In this document: piece by piece, positions 54,053-61,956 of the stretch
Layout: every line of letters begins with the position of its first letter
How positions within the stretch are numbered: the first letter of the stretch is position 1
IMG/VR virus record: IMGVR_UViG_3300037258_000514
Location: 111,953 to 175,952 of that record
Length of the DNA: 64,000 bases
Direction: 5' to 3' (one strand)
Source of the DNA: a virus
Translations under genes and position numbers: made by a program
The notes under the pieces: model-generated
Databases searched by the model: none
What the model was told of the DNA's origin: nothing
Seen by the model: only the letters and a program-made list of their open reading frames with translations

Positions 54053-54428
54053 AGATGGAAGTGATGTTCCTGATAGAATCAAAGGAAAAAAGAAACGTCG
54101 TCAATGGGCTCACGTTTGGAATGGGGAATATGCGCAACATGGCGATGAAGGAAGAGCTTTTGCTACTGCGAACAGTATATATAACCAGTCGAAGAAAGTA
54201 ACTCTTACTCAATTTCTTAAATTCGGAACAGATGAAACAGGTTTTACTAAAGGGGAATACGGACCTTTTAAATGCGCTACATGCAAATATTCATCAGCAT
54301 TAGGCGATGAGCATGTTTGCACAAATGACAATGTACACGAAGATCCTGATGTTCCATCAGATAGTTTTGGTAACAAAATAATCGAACCTGAAGATTGTTG
54401 TAATAATTGGACGCCTGTCGAAGAATAA
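54039..54428 (+). CDS. ChaB-like/head-associated Cys-containing protein (129 aa)
   Basis: ATG 54039, overlapping the previous gene by 14 bases. 'MPYREDGSDVPDRIKG' resembles the ChaB opening; 'AFATANSIYNQSKK' follows. The C-terminal half has CATCKYSS, HVCTN and DCCNNW, a probable metal site. Often such proteins precede prohead proteases. Confidence 0.6.
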   Translation: MPYREDGSDVPDRIKGKKKRRQWAHVWNGEYAQHGDEGRAFATANSIYNQSKKVTLTQFLKFGTDETGFTKGEYGPFKCATCKYSSALGDEHVCTNDNVHEDPDVPSDSFGNKIIEPEDCCNNWTPVEE

Positions 54429-54458
54429 ATACAAAAGTTCCAAGGAGAAACAGAAATC

Positions 54459-55595
54459 ATGCATGAAATTTTAAAGACAAACACAGGAGATATTGAAAAG
54501 AAATTATTTATCCCCTTTGTCAAAGCCGATGCAGTGAAAAGAGAAGTATGGGGCGTTGTAACTGCGGAGTCTCCTGATAAAGAGGATGAAATTTGTGACT
54601 ACGACTCAACAGTTCCTTATTACAAAGAAATGGTTGCTGAGATGTCTAAAGCAACAGATGGAGCAAACATTTTTCCTTTACGAGCGATGCATGGGTTAAT
54701 TGCTGCTGGTAAAGGCATTGCAATAGAATTCCGTGATGATAAAAAAGAAGTCTACATGGGATTTAAAGTCGTAGATGATGCCGAATGGAAAAAAGTTGAA
54801 GAAAATGTTTACACAGGATTTAGTCAGGGCGGACGCTACATTAAGCGTTGGAAAGATGGAGATAATACAAGATATACAGCGAAACCAATTGAAGTTAGTC
54901 TTGTAGACGTTCCTTGCTTATCCAGAGCAACTTACGATATGGTTCGCGCTGATGGAACGATAGAAGTTCGCAAGTTTGCAAACCTAACAAAAACAGTATG
55001 TCCGTGTGGATGCGCAAATTGTAAAGAAAATAAGTGCGCTTCATGTTCTGCTGAAACGAAGTGTGATATTAGTGGAACTTCCACAAAAGCAGTTAAATAT
55101 CTTGTTACGGCTAAAGATGGAACAGGGCATCTTCCTGTTAGCGATGAAGATGGAAAACCTAATCATCGTTTAATGGGTGCAGCTTGGGCTGCTTTGTTTA
55201 ATCCAAAGGGACATAGAGGTAATAAATACGCCGGTCCCGATAAGGAAAAAGCAAAGAAGAAACTAAAACAACTTTATGCTCAAGAAGGACTAGATACGCC
55301 TACTGAGAAAGGCGAAAGAATTGATGGTCTATTAAAGACCATGATCGAAGATCGGATTCAGCGTAAAGCTTATGGATTCCTTGGTAAAGGAATGTACACA
55401 GTAAGTAGATTTGCGCAGATTACAGAAGATTTAAAGTATCTCTGGATGGCGTTAGAATATGAACGAGAATCAGAAGGAGATGAATCACCAGCAACAGATG
55501 ATTTGCAGGAAATTTTTGTAGACCTACTCGATTCTTTACTATCTTATACAGAAGAGCAAGTTGAAGAGGAGAAAGAAAAAATCCACGCAGCTTAA
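54459..55595 (+). CDS. prohead protease-like protein (XkdF type)
   Basis: 378 residues. N-terminal protease part: 'VWGVVTAESPDKEDEICDYD', 'LRAMHGLIAAGKGIAIEF' (candidate His) and 'IEVSLVDVPC' (candidate Ser). A cysteine-rich insert (CPCGCANCKENKCASC) near residue 180 and a DUF6582-like segment ('GHLPVSDEDGKPNHRLMGAA') near residue 230 follow. Cleaves scaffold and capsid during maturation. AAGGAG upstream of the ATG. Confidence 0.75.
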   Translation: MHEILKTNTGDIEKKLFIPFVKADAVKREVWGVVTAESPDKEDEICDYDSTVPYYKEMVAEMSKATDGANIFPLRAMHGLIAAGKGIAIEFRDDKKEVYMGFKVVDDAEWKKVEENVYTGFSQGGRYIKRWKDGDNTRYTAKPIEVSLVDVPCLSRATYDMVRADGTIEVRKFANLTKTVCPCGCANCKENKCASCSAETKCDISGTSTKAVKYLVTAKDGTGHLPVSDEDGKPNHRLMGAAWAALFNPKGHRGNKYAGPDKEKAKKKLKQLYAQEGLDTPTEKGERIDGLLKTMIEDRIQRKAYGFLGKGMYTVSRFAQITEDLKYLWMALEYERESEGDESPATDDLQEIFVDLLDSLLSYTEEQVEEEKEKIHAA

Positions 55596-55625
55596 CAATC
55601 CGCTACAGCGGTAAATAGGAGAATC

Positions 55626-56432
55626 ATGAAACCAGATCAACTAGAAAAGGCAAGAGGCAAGTCTCTTGTTGCGCACTTTAAGAAGGTTGCGGCGCATCAT
55701 GAGAAGATGGCAGATCATCATGAGAAGTGTATGAAGGCTCATGAAGCTGCAAGTGCTCATCATGAATCTATGATGGGAAAAGCTGAAGATCCGATGCATG
55801 GACATCATAAAGCAAAAGCTGCTTTCCATAAGTCTATGGCGGGCAACCATGAGAAGGCTATGAAAACACATACTGCAACTGCGGAACATCATCAAGCAAT
55901 GGCAACAGCACATGATGACACTGCCGATGATGATACAAAGAAAGCAGCGTTTGCTAAACTCGAAATCGAAATTCCTACAGGAGATACTCAAGTGACCGAT
56001 GTAAATAAAACAGCAAATGTTTCCACAGCAGCCGCTGTTGCTGCAGCAGTTGCAGCAACATCAACAGATAACGCAGCAGCAACAAACGCAGCAGCTACCA
56101 CAACAACTGCAGCAGATTCTATTGCTGTAGGAACAGACTTTGCCGACTTTTACAGTAAAGCACTTGAAAAGGGGCTAAAGGGCGCTATCGAAGGCGAACT
56201 TGAGCGTTTAATGAAGAGTCCTGAATTTGGTGCAGTTGTTCAGGAAAAGCTTGCTAAGATGATGCTTGAAAAATTAGGTGCAGCCGAACCAGCAAAAACA
56301 TTTGCTGTTGTACGTACACCTGATGCAATGACTACTCAGAAGACCATTGCAACAACAGGTGCTACACCGACTGTTCCTTCAGCAGCAAAAGTTGATGCAC
56401 AGTTCTTGGATCTAGTTTCAATGGGCAACTAG
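55626..56432 (+). CDS. scaffold-like protein with His-rich repeats (268 aa)
   Basis: Residues 15-110 repeat H-x(2-6)-H-H-x-x-M helical units (KKVAAHHEKMADHHEKC). An Ala/Thr-rich low-complexity linker follows, then a helical C-terminus. Position between prohead protease and capsid gene is that of a scaffold. The histidine repeats may bind metal. Confidence 0.6.
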   Translation: MKPDQLEKARGKSLVAHFKKVAAHHEKMADHHEKCMKAHEAASAHHESMMGKAEDPMHGHHKAKAAFHKSMAGNHEKAMKTHTATAEHHQAMATAHDDTADDDTKKAAFAKLEIEIPTGDTQVTDVNKTANVSTAAAVAAAVAATSTDNAAATNAAATTTTAADSIAVGTDFADFYSKALEKGLKGAIEGELERLMKSPEFGAVVQEKLAKMMLEKLGAAEPAKTFAVVRTPDAMTTQKTIATTGATPTVPSAAKVDAQFLDLVSMGN

Positions 56433-56541
56433 TTTTTTAACTTTTTCATATAACTTTCGACTTCGCTTCCTGTCAGCGAGGGAGAGGTTTTAAAGAAGTA
56501 AACACTAAAATACTTTCTTTCGTTTAACAGGAGAATATGCA

Positions 56542-58533
56542 ATGAGAATCAATCAAGAAAATTACGTCCAGAGAGTATTAATGGGACGTGAAGCCGTTGC
56601 TAAGGCGCTTTCAACAGATGCTATTAAAGATTTGTGTAAGCGTACAAGAGACTTAGATCCTTCTTCACAAGATCCTACTAAGAAGTGGACGTTAGATCAC
56701 CCTCTTGTAAAGGCAACTAGCCGAGCCTTAATTAAGGCTCAATATGATGCTATCCAAGAGCTGATGAAAACCAATCCTCCCGGACTTGGAACATGGCTGG
56801 GATTTAACTTCTACGATCTTCGTGGACCTGCTTACTTCCTGTTTCCATTACTAACGCCCTTTATTCAGATGATCCCGAAGAGGGGAAAAGTTAATGCAGG
56901 CGTAGGTACAGTGGCGCACTGGAAGGCAACACGCAATCCAAACAGTACATACATCTATGCTGGCGTGCAAGAAGGTCAGCGCAACGCAACAGCAACACCT
57001 AACGAATTCGATTTCCTTGCAACATACAAGGAACTCGGTATGGAAGGTGGAAACACATTCACAAGCCAATGGGCTGGTGAAGGGTACACAGATAACCTAG
57101 CAGACGAACATTTCCGTAACCTTGCTCGCCTTCGCTTGCAAGAGGAAATGATTACACTGCTTGGAAACTCTGGTACAGCAACTGGTAACCTTGGTTTTCA
57201 AATGGGACAGGCACCAAACATTACAGCAACACTGGTGTCTGCTGATACATTTAATTCGCCTGCTTCAGCAGGATTCTCTTCTGCAACAAACGTGTCAGCT
57301 TGCGTTGTTGCAATTTCCGGAATGGGAATGAATCCTGGTGGACAAGGCGGCTACAACAGCCCGCCAACAATTACAAACGGACTAGTACCAACATCAACAC
57401 GTCAGAACGTTGATGGAACCACGTTGGCAGTTAACGGCGGAACATCGCAGATTTCAAACGTTAACGCATACGTAACAACAAATGCGACTGCCAAATGGGT
57501 ACAGCTTACTTGCGCAGCAGTTCAGGGTGCCGTGGGCTATGCCTGGTACATTTCAACAGGCGGCGTGGTTGCCGCTGCTGGAAATAATACACAGGGCGGC
57601 TGCGCTCTGGCACAAATTACACCTTGGCCAAAAGCAGTTATCGGTGCTGCGGCGTTAGGTGGTGCGCAACTTGGTAACGCAACAGGACTCAGCACTGACT
57701 ACAGTTATCAGACAACAGATTTTGATGGATTGCTAACTTATGCGTTCAAGAATGGTTACTGGAACGACATGGGCGGCGGTACATTTACACCTGTTGGCAA
57801 TGGTCAGATTGCTGAAGTTGAAACCGACTTGCAATATCTGTGGAATAACTATCAGGCACAACCTGATGCAATTTGGTGTTCCTCAGACGTGCGTGCCGAA
57901 CTAGATCAAGCTGTACTGTACTCTTCAACAGGTACAAACTCCTTTATCTTCCAGTACACACGTGATAGTCAAGGAGCAATCCTTGGTGGTAACATGGTAA
58001 CTGCGTATAAGTCTAAATATTCAGTTAACCCTGAAGGTGGAGCAGCAATCCCAATCAGACTTCACCCGATGCTACCACAGGGCACGTTGTACTACGATAT
58101 TAACACAAACCCATACCCGCATAGCAGAGTACCTGCTGTTAGGGAATTCATGACACAACGTGATTACTATGCCATTGAATGGCCGATCGTAACTCGTGAG
58201 TGGACGTATGGTACATATATTCACGAAGTACTCGCTCACTACATGCCATGGATAAGTGCTGTGAGAACTGGCGTCGGACGTTTTGTAGCGCCTTGCTACC
58301 TAGCCGCAGTAGCATTTGACGAGAACTTCTACACAGGTCCAAAAACACAAGCTGTTCGCAACTACTTACTTGGTTGGGAGCAGAAGTCGGGACTTGGCAA
58401 GATCGTTGTTGGCTTCTACAGACTACACGGAAAAGCCGCAGCCGAACTTGCGCAGAAGTCTTCGTTCGCAAAGCGCGTACTACGATCTGTATTTGATCGA
58501 GTGCTTGCTAAGACCGAAGCTGCTGCTAAATAA
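56542..58533 (+). CDS. major capsid protein with C-terminal CFI-box-like segment
   Basis: 663 residues, long for a HK97-fold capsid protein. N-terminal arm and E-loop region, an apparent Gly/Thr/Asn-rich beta insertion (about 225-390, 'AVQGAVGYAWYISTGG'), then conserved C-terminal capsid regions ('DYYAIEWPIVTREWTYGTYI'). The last 85 residues, 'APCYLAAVAFDE' through 'LGKIVVGFYRLHGKAAAELA', resemble CFI-box-type C-terminal modules of bacterial proteins. Preceded by AGGAG. Codon use is more balanced, as for a highly expressed gene. Confidence 0.75.
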   Translation: MRINQENYVQRVLMGREAVAKALSTDAIKDLCKRTRDLDPSSQDPTKKWTLDHPLVKATSRALIKAQYDAIQELMKTNPPGLGTWLGFNFYDLRGPAYFLFPLLTPFIQMIPKRGKVNAGVGTVAHWKATRNPNSTYIYAGVQEGQRNATATPNEFDFLATYKELGMEGGNTFTSQWAGEGYTDNLADEHFRNLARLRLQEEMITLLGNSGTATGNLGFQMGQAPNITATLVSADTFNSPASAGFSSATNVSACVVAISGMGMNPGGQGGYNSPPTITNGLVPTSTRQNVDGTTLAVNGGTSQISNVNAYVTTNATAKWVQLTCAAVQGAVGYAWYISTGGVVAAAGNNTQGGCALAQITPWPKAVIGAAALGGAQLGNATGLSTDYSYQTTDFDGLLTYAFKNGYWNDMGGGTFTPVGNGQIAEVETDLQYLWNNYQAQPDAIWCSSDVRAELDQAVLYSSTGTNSFIFQYTRDSQGAILGGNMVTAYKSKYSVNPEGGAAIPIRLHPMLPQGTLYYDINTNPYPHSRVPAVREFMTQRDYYAIEWPIVTREWTYGTYIHEVLAHYMPWISAVRTGVGRFVAPCYLAAVAFDENFYTGPKTQAVRNYLLGWEQKSGLGKIVVGFYRLHGKAAAELAQKSSFAKRVLRSVFDRVLAKTEAAAK

Positions 58534-58646
58534 GCAAAAATTCTGTTCCGCACCAGAACAGATAATCCGGAGAGGGTAGATCTTTGACAGGAGATTTACC
58601 CTCAAAGGATCTCAGTCATTTTCTGAAGATAAAAGGAGATTTATAA

Positions 58647-59105
58647 ATGTACAGACGCTATGCTGAACAGGGAAATATGGGTACAGCTGCAATGACTTCT
58701 TCAGCAAAGTCATTAGTTTTGCTGATTTCAACTGCCGCTATTCGCCCCTATGTTTATGATTTCACTTTCGGTACTACCGGTACCCCAAGTGATTCAGTTG
58801 TTACACTAACTGCAACGAGGTTTACATCTTCTGCTGCCACTAACGGAACGGCTTTTACACCGAGTCTGTTAGATTCTCTAGATGCTGCATCTACAGCGGC
58901 TTCGATTATCGCTGTTACAGCAGAACCTACTATTGGCGTTGTTCTATTCCAAGTAGGTTTAAACGTACGTGCAACATATAGATGGGTTGCAGCACCTGGA
59001 GGCGAACTTATTTGTCCAGCAACAGCTAACGCCGGTGTTGCTATTAGAGCTTTGTCGCCAGCGTATACATTAGATGCCAGTGCAACAGTTTACCATGCTG
59101 AGTAG
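58647..59105 (+). CDS. capsid decoration/structural protein (152 aa)
   Basis: Opens 'YRRYAEQGNMGTAAMTSSAK', with 'YVYDFTFGTTGTPSDSV' next, matching a phage family found right after capsid genes (the I-x-D-F-x-x-G-x-x-x-x-P-x-D pattern). Ser/Thr/Ala-rich beta protein. AAGGAG upstream. Probably decorates the head. Confidence 0.65.
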   Translation: MYRRYAEQGNMGTAAMTSSAKSLVLLISTAAIRPYVYDFTFGTTGTPSDSVVTLTATRFTSSAATNGTAFTPSLLDSLDAASTAASIIAVTAEPTIGVVLFQVGLNVRATYRWVAAPGGELICPATANAGVAIRALSPAYTLDASATVYHAE

Positions 59106-59110
59106 TTAAA

Positions 59111-59136
59111 ACAGGGGCAGATCGCTCTGCCCCTGT
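59111..59136 (+). terminator. 11-bp hairpin after the decoration gene
   Basis: ACAGGGGCAGA/TCTGCCCCTGT around TCGC, starting 5 bases after the stop. Followed by ACATTTAAAATAAA rather than a U-run, so either a weak terminator or an mRNA stabiliser. Its right arm is repeated at 60475. Confidence 0.55.
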
Positions 59137-59141
59137 ACATT
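59126..59141 (+). repeat. 16-base direct repeat, copy 1
   Basis: TCTGCCCCTGTACATT, identical to 60475-60490; the two copies bracket the lectin and glycosyltransferase genes. Confidence 0.65.
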
Positions 59142-59168
59142 TAAAATAAAAAAATAAAGGAAAATAGA

Positions 59169-59801
59169 ATGAAATATATAGTAATTTGTGTTGTACTATT
59201 TGCTGCTTTATCTCTTTCTGCTCAAACATTTGGACCATACCCTGCATTTTGTGATCTTGTTCCGACAGGAGTAAACGCTCCGTTATATCAATATGGTAAT
59301 AATATAGTACTTGGTTCGGATGGATGTGCTAAGATAACATTTGTTACTTCTGCTGTTTTCTTAGGTAATCTTGGTGGACAAGCAGGAGCAGATACTTCTT
59401 GTCAGCAAGCAGCTAATACTGCGGGATTACCCGGGAAATATAGAGCTTGGTTAGATACTAGTTCACATCTTACACAGGTTCCTCTTCCCTATGTTTTAGT
59501 TGATAATGCCCAAACAATTACAACTTTAGCTATAGTTGCACCAAATTGGGTAGCTATATCAAACGGCGTTTTAACTATTCCAATTAATGAAACAGAACTT
59601 GGAACAACGGCTCCCGGAAAAGCATGGGCTGGGCAAGATTCTCACGGAGTGCCAACAGGATTAGATTGTGTAGGTTGGACATCATCTCTTCATTCTGATG
59701 GAGGTGGTGTAGGTTCTCCTCTCGCTACTGATGGAACATGGAGTAATTACGGTTCTCGAAACTGTGATGTTCCGCAATCATTATATTGTTTTCAGCAGTA
59801 A
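59169..59801 (+). CDS. secreted DUF1554-like lectin-type protein (210 aa)
   Basis: Signal peptide (YIVICVVLFAALSLSAQ). 'GADTSCQQAANTAGLPGKYR' with 'AWLDTSS' and a final 'WTSSLHSD ... WSNYGSRNCD' and 'LYCFQQ' match the C-type-lectin-like DUF1554 domain. Probably a carbohydrate-binding surface protein. AAGG upstream. Confidence 0.7.
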   Translation: MKYIVICVVLFAALSLSAQTFGPYPAFCDLVPTGVNAPLYQYGNNIVLGSDGCAKITFVTSAVFLGNLGGQAGADTSCQQAANTAGLPGKYRAWLDTSSHLTQVPLPYVLVDNAQTITTLAIVAPNWVAISNGVLTIPINETELGTTAPGKAWAGQDSHGVPTGLDCVGWTSSLHSDGGGVGSPLATDGTWSNYGSRNCDVPQSLYCFQQ

Positions 59802-59811
59802 GAGGAATTTA

Positions 59812-60492
59812 ATGATTTCCCTTCTCTTACCGACAAGAAAACGTCCTGAAAAACTTGGTCTGATGGTTTCGTCTATTAAAGAGACAGCGTTTATTCAACC
59901 TGAAATAGTTGTTTATGTTGACAACGATGATAAAGCTAGTATACATAAAGCTAATGAACTTGGAGTTAATACTATCGTTGGGCCAAAACTTGTTTTTACA
60001 GACTACTGGAACAAGTGCTATGAAAAAGCAACAGGTGATATATTAATGATGGCTGCTGATGACTTAATTTTTAGAACACATAATTGGGACGTAATGGTAG
60101 AAGAGGAGTTTAAAAAATCTGAAGATAAAATTATCCTTGTTTACGGACGCGATTTGCACCCGCGGGTAAGCATTCCTTCTCACCCTATAATTCATCGTAA
60201 ATGGGTTGACGCTGTAGGATATTTTAGCCCGCCTTACTTTCAAAGCGGAGGGTGTGACATCTGGCTTAACGATGTTGCTGCTTTTCTCGAAAGGAAACAT
60301 TTCGTTGATTTTACTGCAGAACATATGCACTACACAGTAAGAAAAAGTGATCTAGATGAAACGTATAAGGCGCAGATTGCCCGACGTAAAGAATACAACG
60401 TAACAGATTTATATTATGCTATGATAACAGAACGAATGGAAGATGCTGCAAAACTTATGAATGTAATAGAGAAATCTGCCCCTGTACATTAA
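59812..60492 (+). CDS. GT2-like glycosyltransferase (226 aa)
   Basis: ATG 59812 with AGAGG upstream. 'MISLLLPTRKRPEKLGLMVS', 'VVYVDNDDK' and 'MMAADDLIFRTHNWD' are collinear with the protein at 41343. Its last codons form copy 2 of the 16-base direct repeat. Confidence 0.75.
   Translation: MISLLLPTRKRPEKLGLMVSSIKETAFIQPEIVVYVDNDDKASIHKANELGVNTIVGPKLVFTDYWNKCYEKATGDILMMAADDLIFRTHNWDVMVEEEFKKSEDKIILVYGRDLHPRVSIPSHPIIHRKWVDAVGYFSPPYFQSGGCDIWLNDVAAFLERKHFVDFTAEHMHYTVRKSDLDETYKAQIARRKEYNVTDLYYAMITERMEDAAKLMNVIEKSAPVH
60475..60490 (+). repeat. 16-base direct repeat, copy 2
   Basis: TCTGCCCCTGTACATT at the end of the glycosyltransferase gene, identical to 59126-59141. Confidence 0.65.
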
Positions 60493-60561
60493 AACTACAT
60501 ATCTGACTCCCTGCTGGACCTCAACCCGATTCGAGCTAAGGCCGGAATCAATGGAGGAAAT

Positions 60562-60813
60562 ATGGACAATGTTACAGCGGAAATAAGAGTAACGGGACTC
60601 AAGGTTCAACCATTTGCCTACAAGGATGGGAACGGCGAGATGGTCGGCGGCGAGTCATTGGAAATGCGGGCGGCTGGTTTCTGGATTGACGAGGGTGACC
60701 ACCGAGCCGCTAACCACTTTCCCGTATCGCTTCACATGACCGTCTATCCGGGACACGATGTTGTTCCCGCTATAGGCGATTGCGTGAAAATCTCTGTAGA
60801 ACGCAGCAGTTAG
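60562..60813 (+). CDS. hypothetical protein of different base composition (83 aa)
   Basis: ATG follows TGGAGG. Beta-rich (AEIRVTGLKVQPFAYKDGNG). The gene and its flanks (60500-60840) are visibly GC-richer than neighbouring genes, suggesting recent transfer. No recognised family. Confidence 0.65.
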   Translation: MDNVTAEIRVTGLKVQPFAYKDGNGEMVGGESLEMRAAGFWIDEGDHRAANHFPVSLHMTVYPGHDVVPAIGDCVKISVERSS

Positions 60814-60861
60814 GTAGTCAAGCGATCCGCAGAGAGTCAAGTATGTAGTTTAGAGAAAACT

Positions 60862-61110
60862 ATGAAGCGTTGGATCATCTTCGCATTAGCCGCAGCAGTT
60901 GCAGTTGGGCGTATATTTATTACGCCGCGACTAACAAATATTCCGTCAACTGAAATGAGTTACGAAGCATTTGCTCACTTATTTGTGGGCGGATTGATTG
61001 GTATTTCATGGTACAACTGGCATGATGAAGAAGCAACGCTTTATGGACGTATTGGATGGGGATTAGCATTCTGGGAACTCGGATGTTTTATCGTACAGAA
61101 GTGTTTTTAG
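60862..61110 (+). CDS. membrane protein (82 aa)
   Basis: N-terminal hydrophobic helix (WIIFALAAAVAVG), then 'FAHLFVGGLIGISWYNWHD' and a third hydrophobic stretch. A conserved-looking H-x(4)-G-G...W-H pattern; function unknown. Confidence 0.65.
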   Translation: MKRWIIFALAAAVAVGRIFITPRLTNIPSTEMSYEAFAHLFVGGLIGISWYNWHDEEATLYGRIGWGLAFWELGCFIVQKCF

Positions 61111-61116
61111 AAATCT

Positions 61117-61932
61117 ATGGCTAAGGGAACGTGGATTAGAACTGATGAGTTTCGTGAAGCTCAACGGCAAAGAGCTTTACAAGTGTACGAACGTAAATTA
61201 ACTTTAACAGGAAGTAAAGTTGATTATATAACTCCTGAGTATAGAACTAATCTTAGTGCCGGAGTCCGTAAAGCTTGGAAAGAAGGAAGACGCAAAGGTG
61301 GATGGAAATGTAGCGAAGAACATAATAGAAGTATTAGTTTAGCGTTAAAAGGAAAACCAAAATCTGAAGAACACAAAGCTAAACTTCGTGGACCAAGAAC
61401 AGAAGAGGAAAAGCTTCATATGCGTGAAGCTGCGTTGAATAGAACAGAAGAACAGAAACAACAAAGAAATACGCGCTATCAAATTTCTTTAGACCTTAAC
61501 GGCGGAAGAGAAAGAATAAGTGCGGCTAACAAAGGGATAAAACGATCAGAAACTACAAGAGCGCTAATTGTAGTAAATAGGGCAAAGTTAAAGTTTCCGT
61601 ATAACAATAGTAAACCTGAAGTAAAAACGCAGGAATATCTTCGTTCGATTAATGTTAGTTTTGAAACACACAAGAGACTAGAATTTTATCGTCTTCATAC
61701 TTACGATATTGTTATTACAGATAGAAAAGTAATAGTTGAAGTAGATGGATGTTACTGGCATGGATGTCCTCAACACTATCCGGAAAATTTAGATGAGCAG
61801 AAAGAGCGTGATCTCTTGCATACATCTATTGCTGAACAGAATGGTTGGAAAGTAATTCGAATATGGGAACATGAAATAAACTCGGGCGATTTTAGTAAGC
61901 TAATCGCTTTAATGGAGGGCAGGAATGGCTAA
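61117..61932 (+). CDS. Vsr-like homing endonuclease with NUMOD3 repeats
   Basis: 271 residues. NUMOD3-like motifs ('CSEEHNRSISLALKGKPKSE', 'SAANKGIKRSETTRA') then a Vsr-type nuclease: 'HTYDIVITDRKVIVEVDGCY' running into WHGCPQHYPE and ending 'GWKVIRIWEHEI'. Sits 6 bases after the previous gene and overlaps the first ATG of the radical-SAM gene by 8 bases, so it is a freestanding homing gene next to a conserved target. Confidence 0.85.
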   Translation: MAKGTWIRTDEFREAQRQRALQVYERKLTLTGSKVDYITPEYRTNLSAGVRKAWKEGRRKGGWKCSEEHNRSISLALKGKPKSEEHKAKLRGPRTEEEKLHMREAALNRTEEQKQQRNTRYQISLDLNGGRERISAANKGIKRSETTRALIVVNRAKLKFPYNNSKPEVKTQEYLRSINVSFETHKRLEFYRLHTYDIVITDRKVIVEVDGCYWHGCPQHYPENLDEQKERDLLHTSIAEQNGWKVIRIWEHEINSGDFSKLIALMEGRNG

Positions 61933-61956
61933 AGTATGTATACTAGATAGCCCGTC

